Below, in pieces: positions 31,509-40,450 of a DNA stretch of 64,000 bases (positions are counted from its first letter, which is position 1; every line of letters begins with the position of its first letter). The stretch comes from Pelagibacterium sp. 26DY04. GTDB lineage: Bacteria; Pseudomonadota; Alphaproteobacteria; Rhizobiales; Devosiaceae. The position numbers were made by a program, and so were the translations under genes. Under the pieces are notes generated by a model. That model searched no databases. It saw only the letters and a program-made list of their open reading frames with translations, and was not told the origin of the DNA. The stretch is from contig NZ_CP101731.1 of NCBI RefSeq assembly GCF_031202305.1, forward strand, positions 1-64,000, written 5' to 3'.

Positions 31509-32888
31509 ATGACAGCAACCGTCTCGGGCTGGTCCGCCATCGTCTCTCCCCGTTATCTCGGCGCCACGGTCACGCTCTGCCTGGGCGTGGCGCTTCTGGC
31601 GTTCAATGGCTTTCTGGTGTCCACGGCGCTTCCCACGGCGGTCGAGGAACTGGGCGGGGTGGCGCTGCTCTCCTGGGTCACCACGGTCTTTCTGGTCTTT
31701 GCCATCATGGGCGGCGCCGGCGCCGCGCTGCTCAAGGAGCGGCTGGGCGCCCGCATGGCTCTGATCGCGGCAGCCTCGGTGTTCCTTTTGGGCTCGCTCA
31801 TCGCCGCCATCGCCGGATCGATGCCCGAACTGCTTGTCGGCCGCGCCTTGCAGGGGCTGGGCGAAGGCATTGTCGCAGCCATTTGCTACGCGCTGATCCC
31901 CGAACTTTTTCCCTCTTCTCTCGTCCCCAAAGTGTTCGGGGCCGAATCGGTGGTCTGGGCGCTGGCCGCCTTTGGCGGCCCCGTGCTTTCGGGCGGGCTC
32001 ACCGAGACCTTGTCCTGGCGCGCCGCCTTTGCCGTGAACCTGCCGATCGGGGCGATCTTCATCGCCCTGGTGCTGCTCATCGTGCCACGCGGCATCAGGA
32101 GCAAGGTCGAAGGCCGCTTGCCGATCGTGAGACTGTTGCTGATCGGGGCGGCCATCATGGCCGTGTCGGTGGGTGGGCTCCTGGATTCGCCGATGCTGAC
32201 CGGCCTTTGCCTGGTCCTCGCCGCGGCCACCCTCTGGTCGGTCATCGTCCGGGACCGCACGGCCGCGACGCCGCTGTTTCCCACCCACGCCTTCCGCCTC
32301 GACGATGTGGTGGGCGCCGGGCTGTGGGTCATCCTGCTGATGCCTCTCGCCCAGGCGGGCTCGGCCGTGTTCCTGGTCTATGCGCTGCAGAATATTTTCG
32401 CTTTCGGCCCGACCCTGGCCGGCATGGTCGGCGCCGTGATGGCCATCACCTGGAGCACTGTGGCAATTCTCGTCGCGGGCGTGTCCGACGCCGCGCGCCC
32501 GCGCCTCATCCGCACCGGCCCGATGCTTCTGGTGGCCGGGCTCGGCCTTCTCGCCGTCGCGCTGGCGATGGAGCAACTGCCGCTTGTGATCTTATCCCAG
32601 GTGCTGATCGGCGCGTCCTATGGCGCCTCTTGGGCCTATACCAGCCAGACGATCATGGAAGCGGCACGCCCCGGCGAACGCGACAGGGCCTCGGCCCTGC
32701 TCCCCACCATCCAGTCGGCCGGCTATGGCATCGGCGCGGCGGTCGCGGGGTTGATCGCTAACAGCGCGGGTATCGCGGCGGCGTCAACGCCCGAGGCACT
32801 GACGGGGGTATTGGTGATGACATTCGCTCTCTGCGCCGGCCTGAGCGTTCCCGCTGTCTGGGCTGCCCTGGCCATGACGCGGCGATGA
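31509..32888 (+). CDS. MFS transporter, drug-exporter type
   Basis: 459 residues from ATG 31509. Start GWSAIVSPRYLGATVTLCLGVALLAFNGFLVSTALPTAVEELGG, then the family motif A region (GGAGAALLKERLGARMAL) and motif C-like GRALQGLGEGIVAAICYALIPELF; about 14 membrane segments as in the DHA2 group. Likely a proton-driven exporter of drugs or metabolites; substrate unknown. A strong palindrome overlaps its promoter region, so expression should be tightly regulated. It shares a terminator with aceA. Confidence 0.88.
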   Translation: MTATVSGWSAIVSPRYLGATVTLCLGVALLAFNGFLVSTALPTAVEELGGVALLSWVTTVFLVFAIMGGAGAALLKERLGARMALIAAASVFLLGSLIAAIAGSMPELLVGRALQGLGEGIVAAICYALIPELFPSSLVPKVFGAESVVWALAAFGGPVLSGGLTETLSWRAAFAVNLPIGAIFIALVLLIVPRGIRSKVEGRLPIVRLLLIGAAIMAVSVGGLLDSPMLTGLCLVLAAATLWSVIVRDRTAATPLFPTHAFRLDDVVGAGLWVILLMPLAQAGSAVFLVYALQNIFAFGPTLAGMVGAVMAITWSTVAILVAGVSDAARPRLIRTGPMLLVAGLGLLAVALAMEQLPLVILSQVLIGASYGASWAYTSQTIMEAARPGERDRASALLPTIQSAGYGIGAAVAGLIANSAGIAAASTPEALTGVLVMTFALCAGLSVPAVWAALAMTRR

Positions 32889-32890
32889 GC

Positions 32891-32923
32891 GATTCACGTG
32901 AAGCACATTGCTTCACGTGAATC
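32891..32923. terminator. Bidirectional terminator with parS-like core
   Basis: GATTCACGTGAAGCA (32891-32905), loop CAT, TGCTTCACGTGAATC (32909-32923), then ATTTTG: perfect 15-base arms between convergent MFS and aceA genes. Both arms contain TTCACGTGAA. Confidence 0.8.
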
Positions 32924-32957
32924 ATTTTGCTGTGGATAAGATCGGGGATAAACCCTG

Positions 32958-34253
32958 TCAGTGGAACTGTGCTGTCTCGGTGGACCCCGCCATCGCCGTC
33001 GTGGCGCTTTTTCCGCCGCTGACGGCGGTAGCCACGGCGTCGAAATAGCTCGTCCCCACCTCGCGCTGGTGCCGGGTCGCCGAAAAGCCCTCGCGCTCGG
33101 CGGCGAACTCGGCCTGCTGCAGTTCCGAATAAGCGGCCATGCCGCGCTCCCTGTAGCCGCGCGCCAGATTGAAGGTGGCCAGTGACAGGCTGTGGAAGCC
33201 GGCCAGGGTAATGAACTGGTATTTGTACCCCATGGCCCCCAGCTCGCGCTGGAACGCCTCCATTTCCGCTTCGCCCATATATTTGGCCCAGTTGAACGAA
33301 GGCGAGCAATTATAGGCCAGCATCTGGTCTGGATGCTCCTTGCGGATCGCCTCGGCAAAGCGCCTGGCGTCCTCGAGACTGGGTGTCGAGGTCTCGCACC
33401 AGATCAGGTCCGCATAGGGGGCATAGGCCAGCCCGCGCGCGATCGCCGCCTCGAACCCGCCCTTCAAACGATAGAACCCTTCCTCGGTGCGCTCGCCGGT
33501 GATGAAGGGCGCATCGTATTCGTCGACATCCGAGGTGATCAGTTGGGCCGCCTCCGCGTCGGTGCGCGCCATGATCAGGGTGGGGACGCCCATCACATCG
33601 GCGGCCAGGCGCGCCGCGTTGAGCGTGCGGATAAAGGTGCGGGTCGGCACCAGCACCTTGCCGCCCAGATGCCCGCATTTCTTTTCGGAGGCGAGCTGAT
33701 CCTCGAAATGAACCGCTGCGGCGCCCGCTTCGATCATTGCTTTCATCAACTCGAAAACATTGAGCGCTCCGCCGAACCCGGCTTCCGCGTCGGCGATGAT
33801 GGGAACGAAAAAGTCGATATCCTCGTCGGACTTGCCGTCCAGCCGCTCCATGGCCTGGATCTGGTCGGCCCGCTGCAGCGCCTTGTTGATCCGCTTGACG
33901 ATCGCGGGCACCGAGTCGGCGGGATAGAGCGACTGGTCGGGGTACATATTGCCCGATGTGTTGGCGTCCGCCGCCACCTGCCAGCCGGAAAGATAAATGG
34001 CTTTGAGGCCTGCCTTGACCTGCTGGACGGCCTGATTGCCGGTGAAGGTGCCCAGCGTGGGAACGAAATCCTCGGTGTGCAGCAATTCCCAAAGCCGCCG
34101 CGCCCCGTTTTCGGCCAGCGTGTGGCGGATGGGCAGCGACCCGGAAAGCCGCGCCACATCGTCGGGGGTGTAGTCGCGGGCGATATTGGCCCAGCGGTCG
34201 GGCGCCCAATCGGGGGCTTCGAAAGTGTGCGGGGCGGGTGATCTCTCGAGCAT
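32958..34253 (-). CDS. aceA: Isocitrate lyase
   Basis: 431 residues from ATG 34253 (AGGAGG upstream), the standard length. The catalytic loop KKCGHLGGK has the active-site Cys at 193; other conserved stretches are [42 protein letters not shown] and YNCSPSFNW. It splits isocitrate into glyoxylate and succinate, the first step of the glyoxylate shunt used on acetate and fatty acids. The ScfR-type regulator on the other strand is its probable controller. Confidence 0.98.
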   Translation of the reverse strand: MLERSPAPHTFEAPDWAPDRWANIARDYTPDDVARLSGSLPIRHTLAENGARRLWELLHTEDFVPTLGTFTGNQAVQQVKAGLKAIYLSGWQVAADANTSGNMYPDQSLYPADSVPAIVKRINKALQRADQIQAMERLDGKSDEDIDFFVPIIADAEAGFGGALNVFELMKAMIEAGAAAVHFEDQLASEKKCGHLGGKVLVPTRTFIRTLNAARLAADVMGVPTLIMARTDAEAAQLITSDVDEYDAPFITGERTEEGFYRLKGGFEAAIARGLAYAPYADLIWCETSTPSLEDARRFAEAIRKEHPDQMLAYNCSPSFNWAKYMGEAEMEAFQRELGAMGYKYQFITLAGFHSLSLATFNLARGYRERGMAAYSELQQAEFAAEREGFSATRHQREVGTSYFDAVATAVSGGKSATTAMAGSTETAQFH

Positions 34254-34307
34254 TGTGGTGTCCTCCTGTCGAATGAAAGATCGGCGTCGGTAGTATCGGC
34301 AAGCGCT

Positions 34308-34446
34308 GCGCCCCCTCATCCGACCGCTTCGCGGCCACCTTCTCCCACCAGGGGAGAAGGGGAGCTGAGTTTGTGGGAGCTTCAGAGCTAGCCAAAAGAG
34401 CCCCCTTCTCCCCTGGTGGGAGAAGGGTCGGGGATGAGGGGGGCGC
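34308..34446. repeat. Intergenic inverted repeat, family 1 copy A
   Basis: Outer arms GCGCCCCCTCAT and GATGAGGGGGGCGC enclose two oppositely oriented copies of CCTTCTCCCACCAGGGGAGAAGG. A related copy is at 39046-39120. It resembles the dispersed palindromic repeats of Hyphomicrobiales genomes. Confidence 0.75.
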
Positions 34447-34475
34447 TGAGCTTCAGGGTACACCCACCCCAGCGA

Positions 34476-34697
34476 CTACCCCCGCCGCGCGAACGTTGCG
34501 GCGACCATCTGAGCGCCGTCGAACAGCTTCTGCCCGCCGGCCATGGTAAAGCTGTGCTTTCCGGCGCGGTGGACGATTGAATAGTCCCGCTCGGCCAGCC
34601 CCTGGCTCTTGAAGCTCGCCATCACCTCGGCCATCGATGGGGCGATGATGGTGACGAAGTCCTCCTTGGTCGTGTCGATGATCTCTTGCGCGTTCAT
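34476..34697 (-). CDS. Small conserved-looking protein upstream of aceA
   Basis: 73 residues; AAAGGAGAG lies well placed before its ATG, supporting translation. Sequence: NAQEIIDTTKEDFVTIIAPSMAEVMASFKSQGLAERDYSIVHRAGKHSFTMAGG, soluble and mixed helix/strand. No family recognised. It sits between the ScfR-type regulator and aceA, on the aceA strand, so it may be co-regulated with the glyoxylate shunt, although the repeat at 34308-34446 separates them. Confidence 0.65.
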   Translation of the reverse strand: MNAQEIIDTTKEDFVTIIAPSMAEVMASFKSQGLAERDYSIVHRAGKHSFTMAGGQKLFDGAQMVAATFARRG

Positions 34698-34743
34698 GTT
34701 CTCTCTCCTTTCGTCGGTGGCACGTCGCTGCGTGCCTGTTGAG

Positions 34744-34857
34744 GTAAAGAATTGACAATCAAACGCGAAAGGGCAAGAAAAGAAGCAGAAACAGCGTGTT
34801 AAGCTGTAAAGTGCTGAAAAGATCGCTCCGCTGATCTGTAAAGTCAGTAAAGAATTG
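34744..34857. promoter_or_regulatory. Repeated GTAAAG motifs, candidate ScfR sites
   Basis: GTAAAGAATTG occurs at 34744-34754 and again at 34847-34857, with GTAAAGT at about 34806 and 34838. All lie between the divergent 73-residue gene and the regulator gene. Confidence 0.5.
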
Positions 34858-34876
34858 CCGTTGAGGAGGAATGGCG

Positions 34877-36274
34877 ATGAACGGGATCGACCTGCAGATC
34901 GGCGGCCGCATCAAGCGGCTGCGGCGGCAGAAATCGGTGAGCCAGGCACAACTCGCCGAAGCGCTGGAGATTTCCGCCTCCTACCTCAATCTGATCGAGC
35001 ACAATCGCCGCCGCATCACCGTGCCGCTGCTGTTCCGGGTTGCGGGATATTTCGGGGTGGAACCCGGTGAACTCGCCGAAAGCGACGATGCGCGGCTCGC
35101 CGGAGATCTGATGGAAATGTTCGGCGACGACATCTTCGCCGATGCAGATCTGACCAACACCGATATCCGCGATCTGGCCACCCATCATCCGGCAGTGGGC
35201 CGTGCGGTGCTGAAACTCTTCGACCAGATGCGGCACCTGCAGGCGCCCAAATCGTCCGCCACCGAACCTCCCATAACGGGCCACAACGTCGTGACCGAGG
35301 CGGTCTCCGACTTCCTGCAGGAGAACGCCAACTATTTCCCCACCCTGGAAGCGGCCGCCGAGCGGGTGCGCCAGGATATCGACAACACCTCGGACAGTTT
35401 CGAGGCGGGGCTGAAAACCTATCTTTTCAACGTCTTCGGCATCGAAACCCGGCTGGCCTCGCTCCCCAATGGCGTCGTCCGCCGCCTCGACGAGAGCGGA
35501 CGCGTGCTGCTGGTTTCCGATACGCTCGAGCCCGAATCCGAACTCTTCACCCTGGCCCAGCACCTGGCGCTGCTGGTGGGCGACGACCCAATCGGGGCGC
35601 TGATCGAGCAAAGCACCCTGCCCCAGCCCGACAGCATGGGATTGGCCCGAAATGTGCTGGCCTCCTATCTCGCCGCCGCGCTGGTCATGCCTTATGAGGC
35701 GTTCTTCCGCGCCTGCCGCGACACCCGCTACGATATCGAGCGGCTGGGGCGCCGCTTCCGCGCCAGTTTCGAACAGGTCTGCCACCGCATGACCACGCTG
35801 CAGCGGCCATCGATGAGCGGCATTCCGCTGCATCTGGTCAGGACCGATATAGCGGGGAACATCTCCAAGCGCTTCTCGCTTTCGGGCATCCACATCCCGC
35901 GCCATTCGGGCGCCTGCCCGCGCTGGAACGTCTATTCGGCGTTCTTGAACCCCGGCCAGATCAGCGTCCAGCTTTCCCAGATGCCCGATGGCCAGCGCTA
36001 TTTCTGCATCGCCAAGGCCATCACCAAGGGCGGCTATGCCCACAACGCGCCGCGCCGCCATGTCGCCATCGGGCTGGGCTGCCATGTGACCCACGCCGCC
36101 GGCATGATCTATGCCGATGGCGTCGACCTGTCAGCGCCCGCCGGCGCCGTCCCCATCGGCGTGGGCTGCCGCATCTGCCCGCGCCGCGAATGCGGGCAGC
36201 GCGCCCATCCGCCCGCCGATCATCGTTTCATGACCGATGACGGCCAGCGCATGGAAAATCTCTATATGAGCTGA
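34877..36274 (+). CDS. ScfR/RamB-type short-chain fatty acyl regulator
   Basis: 465 residues from ATG 34877 (six bases after AGGAGG; ATG 34871 is too close to it). N-terminal XRE domain (GGRIKRLRRQKSVSQAQLAEALEISASYLNLIEHNRR), a middle ImmA/IrrE-like domain (VLLVSDTLEPESELFTLAQHLALL) with the zinc motif altered (HLALLVGDD), and a C-terminal domain with HIPRHSGACPRWN and a Cys-rich end (VGCRICPRRECGQRAHP). Such regulators sense acyl-CoA status and control propionate/acetate genes; RamB controls aceA in actinobacteria. The divergent aceA side makes that the likely target. Confidence 0.85.
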   Translation: MNGIDLQIGGRIKRLRRQKSVSQAQLAEALEISASYLNLIEHNRRRITVPLLFRVAGYFGVEPGELAESDDARLAGDLMEMFGDDIFADADLTNTDIRDLATHHPAVGRAVLKLFDQMRHLQAPKSSATEPPITGHNVVTEAVSDFLQENANYFPTLEAAAERVRQDIDNTSDSFEAGLKTYLFNVFGIETRLASLPNGVVRRLDESGRVLLVSDTLEPESELFTLAQHLALLVGDDPIGALIEQSTLPQPDSMGLARNVLASYLAAALVMPYEAFFRACRDTRYDIERLGRRFRASFEQVCHRMTTLQRPSMSGIPLHLVRTDIAGNISKRFSLSGIHIPRHSGACPRWNVYSAFLNPGQISVQLSQMPDGQRYFCIAKAITKGGYAHNAPRRHVAIGLGCHVTHAAGMIYADGVDLSAPAGAVPIGVGCRICPRRECGQRAHPPADHRFMTDDGQRMENLYMS

Positions 36275-36275
36275 G

Positions 36276-36728
36276 CTAGCTGTCGCCTCCGGCAGCCTCC
36301 AGCGCTCTGGTCAACGCGTTGATCTCGTCGCGCAGCGCCACCACGCCCGGCAGGTCCCGTCCGCTGGCGCAGGCGATCGCCTGGGGAATGTCGCGCGCCT
36401 TGTCTTCCAGCGCCCGCCCCTTGTCGGTCAGCGCGATCACCACCTTGCGCTCGTCCTGGGCGCTGCGCGTCCGGGTCAGCAGGCCGCTCGCTTCCAGGCG
36501 CTTGAGCAGCGGCGTCAGCGTGCCCGTATCGAGCCCCAGCCGCTGCCCGATGGCCGAGACCGACACCCCGTCATCGCGCCAGAGCACCAGCATGACGAGA
36601 TATTGCGGATAGGTCAGCCCCAAAGGCTCGAGCAGCCCGCGATAGAGGCGGTTGAATGCCTGTCCGGCGGCGTAAACCGCGAAACAGAGCTGGTCTTGGG
36701 GTGGCAGGGTATCGGTGCGGTGTTTCAT
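36276..36728 (-). CDS. ohrR: OhrR, MarR-family peroxide-sensing repressor
   Basis: 150 residues from ATG 36728. N-terminal [22 protein letters not shown] carries the reactive Cys15 conserved in OhrR, followed by a winged helix ([51 protein letters not shown]). Oxidation of the Cys by organic peroxides releases the operator. It is divergent from ohr with an OhrR-like palindrome in between. Confidence 0.93.
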   Translation of the reverse strand: MKHRTDTLPPQDQLCFAVYAAGQAFNRLYRGLLEPLGLTYPQYLVMLVLWRDDGVSVSAIGQRLGLDTGTLTPLLKRLEASGLLTRTRSAQDERKVVIALTDKGRALEDKARDIPQAIACASGRDLPGVVALRDEINALTRALEAAGGDS

Positions 36729-36749
36729 GACAGAATCATCGCACAAAAT

Positions 36750-36767
36750 TATATTGCGCACAATATA
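36750..36767. promoter_or_regulatory. OhrR operator
   Basis: TATATTGCGCACAATATA, arms TATATTG and CAATATA, between ohrR and ohr starts. Confidence 0.8.
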
Positions 36768-36867
36768 TTTTTATCCTATCGTACCTTCACCGCCTGAACC
36801 GCAACCGTCTTTGCCGCGTTGCCCAGACGGCCAGATTTCGATGCCCAATCACAAAGGAGCGTGCATC

Positions 36868-37296
36868 ATGGAAGTTCTTTACACCGCTCATGCCACGGCC
36901 ACCGGCGGCCGGGAAAACGGCCACGCCAAAACCGATGACGGCAAGGTCGACGTCAAGCTCTCGACGCCCAAGGAAATGGGTGGCTCGGGCGGCGAAGGCA
37001 CCAATCCCGAACAGCTCTTCGCCTCGGGTTATTCGGCCTGCTTTCTCGGCGCCATGAAGTTCGTGGCCGGCCAGGACAAGATCAAGCTTCCCGACGAGAG
37101 CACGGTTGCCGCCGATGTCGGCTTCGGCAAGCGCGATGACGGCCAGGGTTTTGGGCTCAAGGTCGGCCTCACCGCCACGGTTCCCGGCCTCGACCCTGAA
37201 AAGGTCAAGGACATCATGGACCGCGCCCACATCGTCTGCCCCTATTCCCACGCCACGCGCGGCAATATCGAAGTGACCCTCACCGTGGGCCAATAG
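36868..37296 (+). CDS. ohr: Organic hydroperoxide resistance protein Ohr (OsmC family)
   Basis: 142 residues from ATG 36868 (AAAGGAG upstream). Both peroxidatic/resolving cysteines are present, Cys58 in SGYSACFLGAMK and Cys124 in HIVCPYSHATRGN, with LYTAHATATGGRENG at the start. Reduces fatty-acid and other organic hydroperoxides using lipoyl proteins. Regulated by the divergent OhrR. Confidence 0.96.
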   Translation: MEVLYTAHATATGGRENGHAKTDDGKVDVKLSTPKEMGGSGGEGTNPEQLFASGYSACFLGAMKFVAGQDKIKLPDESTVAADVGFGKRDDGQGFGLKVGLTATVPGLDPEKVKDIMDRAHIVCPYSHATRGNIEVTLTVGQ

Positions 37297-37358
37297 CGTT
37301 CCTGGCGAACGCGGATTGCGCTTTTGCGGCTCGAGCACGCGACCAGCAAAGATTTTCG

Positions 37359-37386
37359 GCGGGCGGATTCACGTGAAACCGCCCGC
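37359..37386. terminator. Terminator after ohr, parS-like core
   Basis: GCGGGCGGATTC ACGT GAAACCGCCCGC read as one near-perfect 28-base palindrome followed by TTTG. The centre is ATTCACGTGAAA, like the hairpin at 32891-32923. Lies between convergent ohr and the GH43 gene. Confidence 0.7.
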
Positions 37387-37423
37387 TTTGCGTCCAGAAA
37401 GGAGCGCGGCAAAATTAAAAAAC

Positions 37424-39007
37424 TTAAAGCGGCCGATAGACGAAATGGGAAAAATCGGCCGGCCGCGCGGTGCCGTTGAGGTCCTGCGCCGCCATCCCCA
37501 CAAACGCGCCGGTGAAGCTCCCATGCTCGGCATGCCCGCCGCATTCGTCCGAAAGGATCGAAGCATCGAGCACCGGCCCGATCTCCTTCCAGGCTTCGTC
37601 GCCCTGGGCATAAAAATACTGCAGGCCCGAGTTCTTCACCCGCACCTTCATCTTGATCGGCCCCTCGCCCACCGGCACCGGATCGATCCAATAGATGAGC
37701 CTGCCGTCGGGGAACGAGACGACCGAGGAAAAGATGTTGAGCTCGCGCCCGCCCTCAGGGTTGGCGGTCAGGTGCAGATAGTGGAAATTATACCGCCCGT
37801 AATAGGCGGTCAGCCCCGCCATTTCCCGCTCGTCCTGGGGATCGAAGGTCAGCTCGGTCTCGGCCTCGTAGTCGAAATGCTGCTGCCGGCGGGCAACCAG
37901 GGCCTGCTCGAACCACGAGGCGATCGATTCTTGGCCGAAGAGGCGTAGCCTTCCACCGCCGCACACGAAAATCCGCTCCGTTTCCGGCGTCCGCAGCCAC
38001 TGGAAATCGATGTGCAAATCGCCATCGAAGTTGTATCGCCGCTCCGCGTCGAACGCCGCCTGGTCGTAGACCCCCGGCACCTCGACCTCCGATTTCGGCA
38101 GGCTCGACCCGCCGACCAGATAAAGCCAGCCATCGTCCCGCCACTCGGCCTTCTGGACCGCCGTCTCGCGCCCGAGCACGCAGCGCCGCTTCTGCGTCGT
38201 CGGCCGTCCGGTCAGGTGCACGATATAGGTCTCGCCCTCCGGCGTTTCGACGATATCCCCATGCCCGGCCCGCTGCAGCGGATTGAGCGGATCGTCCTTG
38301 GCGGTGATGATGTGCATGTCCGGATGCAGCTCATACGGCCCGTCGATGTTTTTCGACCGTGCCAGCGTGCAGGCGTGGTCATACCCCGTGCCGCCCTCGG
38401 CGGTCAGCAGGTAATACCACCCGTCGCGCTTATAGAGATGCGGCCCCTCGACGAGCTTCAAGGGCGAGCCCTTGAAGATGTTCTTGCGCTCGCCCACCAG
38501 CTTGCCCGCCACCGGATCGAACTCCTGCAGCGCGATCCCCGCGAACCGGTGATGCCCGTTGCGGTGGTCCCACAGCATGTTGACGAACCACTTCTTTCCG
38601 TCATCGTCGTGAAACAGCGAGGGATCGAAGCCCGAGGAATTGACGTAGATGGGATCGGACCACGGCCCGGTGATTTCATCGGCCGTCACGATATAATTGT
38701 GGGCGTCCTTGAAGTTGCCGTCCTTGCGCTTGACGTCGGTATAGACCAGCCAGAATTTCTTCCCGTCATGGGTAAGGCATGGCGCCCATATCCCGCAGCT
38801 ATCGGGGTTCCCGCGCATGTCGAGCTGGCTCTTGCGGGTGAGCGGCCGGGTCAGCAGCTCCCAATTGGCGAGGTCTTTCGAATGGTGGATCTGCACGCCC
38901 GGATACCATTCAAAGGTCGATGTCGCGATGTAGTAATCCCCCCCGACCCGCAGGATCGAGGGGTCCGGATTAAAGCCCGGCAGGATGGGGTTTTGGCGGA
39001 TGGGCAT
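37424..39007 (-). CDS. xynB: GH43 beta-xylosidase/arabinosidase
   Basis: 527 residues from ATG 39007 (GGAGG upstream). The five-bladed beta-propeller of GH43 begins NPILPGFNPDPSILRVGGDYYIATSTFEWYPG with the catalytic base Asp in FNPDPS; SSGFDPSLFHDDDGKKWFVNM holds the second Asp and LVEGPHLYKRDGWYYLLTAEGG the acid Glu. A C-terminal beta-sandwich follows (LTAYYGRYNFHYLHL). No signal peptide, so it acts on imported xylo-oligosaccharides in the cytoplasm. It is the last gene of the xylose operon. Confidence 0.95.
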   Translation of the reverse strand: MPIRQNPILPGFNPDPSILRVGGDYYIATSTFEWYPGVQIHHSKDLANWELLTRPLTRKSQLDMRGNPDSCGIWAPCLTHDGKKFWLVYTDVKRKDGNFKDAHNYIVTADEITGPWSDPIYVNSSGFDPSLFHDDDGKKWFVNMLWDHRNGHHRFAGIALQEFDPVAGKLVGERKNIFKGSPLKLVEGPHLYKRDGWYYLLTAEGGTGYDHACTLARSKNIDGPYELHPDMHIITAKDDPLNPLQRAGHGDIVETPEGETYIVHLTGRPTTQKRRCVLGRETAVQKAEWRDDGWLYLVGGSSLPKSEVEVPGVYDQAAFDAERRYNFDGDLHIDFQWLRTPETERIFVCGGGRLRLFGQESIASWFEQALVARRQQHFDYEAETELTFDPQDEREMAGLTAYYGRYNFHYLHLTANPEGGRELNIFSSVVSFPDGRLIYWIDPVPVGEGPIKMKVRVKNSGLQYFYAQGDEAWKEIGPVLDASILSDECGGHAEHGSFTGAFVGMAAQDLNGTARPADFSHFVYRPL

Positions 39008-39045
39008 GTGGTTTCCTCCCACTTGTGAGTTCTGTCGCAGGCTCT

Positions 39046-39120
39046 GCGCCCCCTCCACCCCCGTCCCCTCTCCCACCAGGAGAGAGGGGGCTCCCGGAGC
39101 GGTCGGATGAGGGGGGCGCC
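39046..39120. repeat. Intergenic inverted repeat, family 1 copy B
   Basis: GCGCCCCCTC ... CCTCTCCCACCAGGAGAGAGG ... GATGAGGGGGGCGC between xylA and the GH43 gene. Same outer arms and core as 34308-34446 but with one inner unit. Confidence 0.7.
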
Positions 39121-39142
39121 AAGAGCGCCGACGCCCTGGTCG

Positions 39143-40450
39143 TCAAACGAACCGGTTGATCAGATTTTCGAGATATTCCTGCCGCCCCGATCTCGGCCGC
39201 GGGTTGATCCCCTCGGCCTCCACCCGCGCCGCGATCTCCTCGAGCGTGCGCTCGCCCTTGAGCATCGCCTGCGCCTCGGCGCCGCTCCAGCCGGCATAAC
39301 GCTCATCAAGAAACGCGTCGTAGCTTCCGTCCTCGATGATGGCGGCGGCAGCCTTCAGCCCCCGCGCGCAGGTGTCCATGCCCCCGATATGGCCGTGCAG
39401 CAGGTCTTCGGGATCGATCGATTGCCGCCGCAGCTTGGCGTCGAAATTGGTGCCGCCCGTCGTGAATCCCCCGGCCTTCAAAATGTGGTAATAGGCCAGC
39501 GCCACCTCGGGTACGTTGTTGGGGAACTGGTCCGTATCCCAGCCCGACTGGTAGTCGTTGCGGTTCATATCGATCGAACCGAAAATCCCCAGCGCCGCGG
39601 CGGTGGCCACCTCGTGCTCGAAGGTGTGGCCGGCCAGGATGGCGTGCCCCACCTCGATATTGACCTTCACCTCGTTTTCCAGCCCATAGCGCTTGAGGAA
39701 CCCATAAACCGTCGCCACGTCGAAATCGTACTGGTGTTTGGTGGGCTCTTGCGGCTTGGGTTCGATCAGGATGGTGCCGGGAAAGCCGATCTTGTGCTTG
39801 TATTCGACCACCATGGAGAGCATGCGCGCCATTTGGTCGAATTCCTGGCCCAGCCGGGTATTGAGCAGGGTTTCGTACCCTTCGCGCCCGCCCCAGAGCA
39901 CGTAGTTCTCGCCCCCCAGCCGGTGGGTCAGATCCATGTTCGCCTTGATGGTCGCCGCCGCATAGGCGAAAACGTCCGGGTCCGGGTTGGTCGCCGCGCC
40001 GGCCATGAAGCGGCGGTTGGAAAAGAGGTTGGCGGTGCCCCACAGCAGCTTGGTGCCCGTCTCGGCGATCTTTTGCTCGAAAATGTCCCCGATCGCCTCG
40101 AGCCGCTTCTTGCTTTCGGCAAAACTTTCGCCTTCGGGCCGCACATCGGCGTCGTGGAAGCAGAAATAGGGCGCGCCGAGCAGATCAAACAATTCGAATG
40201 CCACATCGGCCTTGACCTTGGCCGCATCCATGCCGCCATCGAACCAGGGGCGCTCGAAGGTCCGTCCGCCGAACGGGTCGCCACCCTCCCAGGCAAAGGA
40301 ATGCCAATAGGCGACCGCAAAGCGCAGATGCTCCTCCATGCGCTTGCCCAGCACGATCTCGTCGGGATTGTAGTGGCGGAAGGCCAGCGGATTGGTGCTC
40401 TCGGGCCCCTCATAGGGAACCTTGCTCAGGCCTTTGAAAAAGTCGGTCAT
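39143..40450 (-). CDS. xylA: Xylose isomerase
   Basis: 435 residues, normal for class II XylA. Conserved active-site segments: [27 protein letters not shown] (catalytic His and Asp), [19 protein letters not shown] and [15 protein letters not shown] for metal binding, [19 protein letters not shown]. Converts D-xylose to D-xylulose. Its ATG overlaps the xylB stop by four bases. Confidence 0.98.
   Translation of the reverse strand: MTDFFKGLSKVPYEGPESTNPLAFRHYNPDEIVLGKRMEEHLRFAVAYWHSFAWEGGDPFGGRTFERPWFDGGMDAAKVKADVAFELFDLLGAPYFCFHDADVRPEGESFAESKKRLEAIGDIFEQKIAETGTKLLWGTANLFSNRRFMAGAATNPDPDVFAYAAATIKANMDLTHRLGGENYVLWGGREGYETLLNTRLGQEFDQMARMLSMVVEYKHKIGFPGTILIEPKPQEPTKHQYDFDVATVYGFLKRYGLENEVKVNIEVGHAILAGHTFEHEVATAAALGIFGSIDMNRNDYQSGWDTDQFPNNVPEVALAYYHILKAGGFTTGGTNFDAKLRRQSIDPEDLLHGHIGGMDTCARGLKAAAAIIEDGSYDAFLDERYAGWSGAEAQAMLKGERTLEEIAARVEAEGINPRPRSGRQEYLENLINRFV

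Noticed and set aside
34844..36094. 416-residue open frame antisense to the ScfR-type regulator
   Set aside because: Covers the regulator's conserved domains in reverse and lacks its own motifs.
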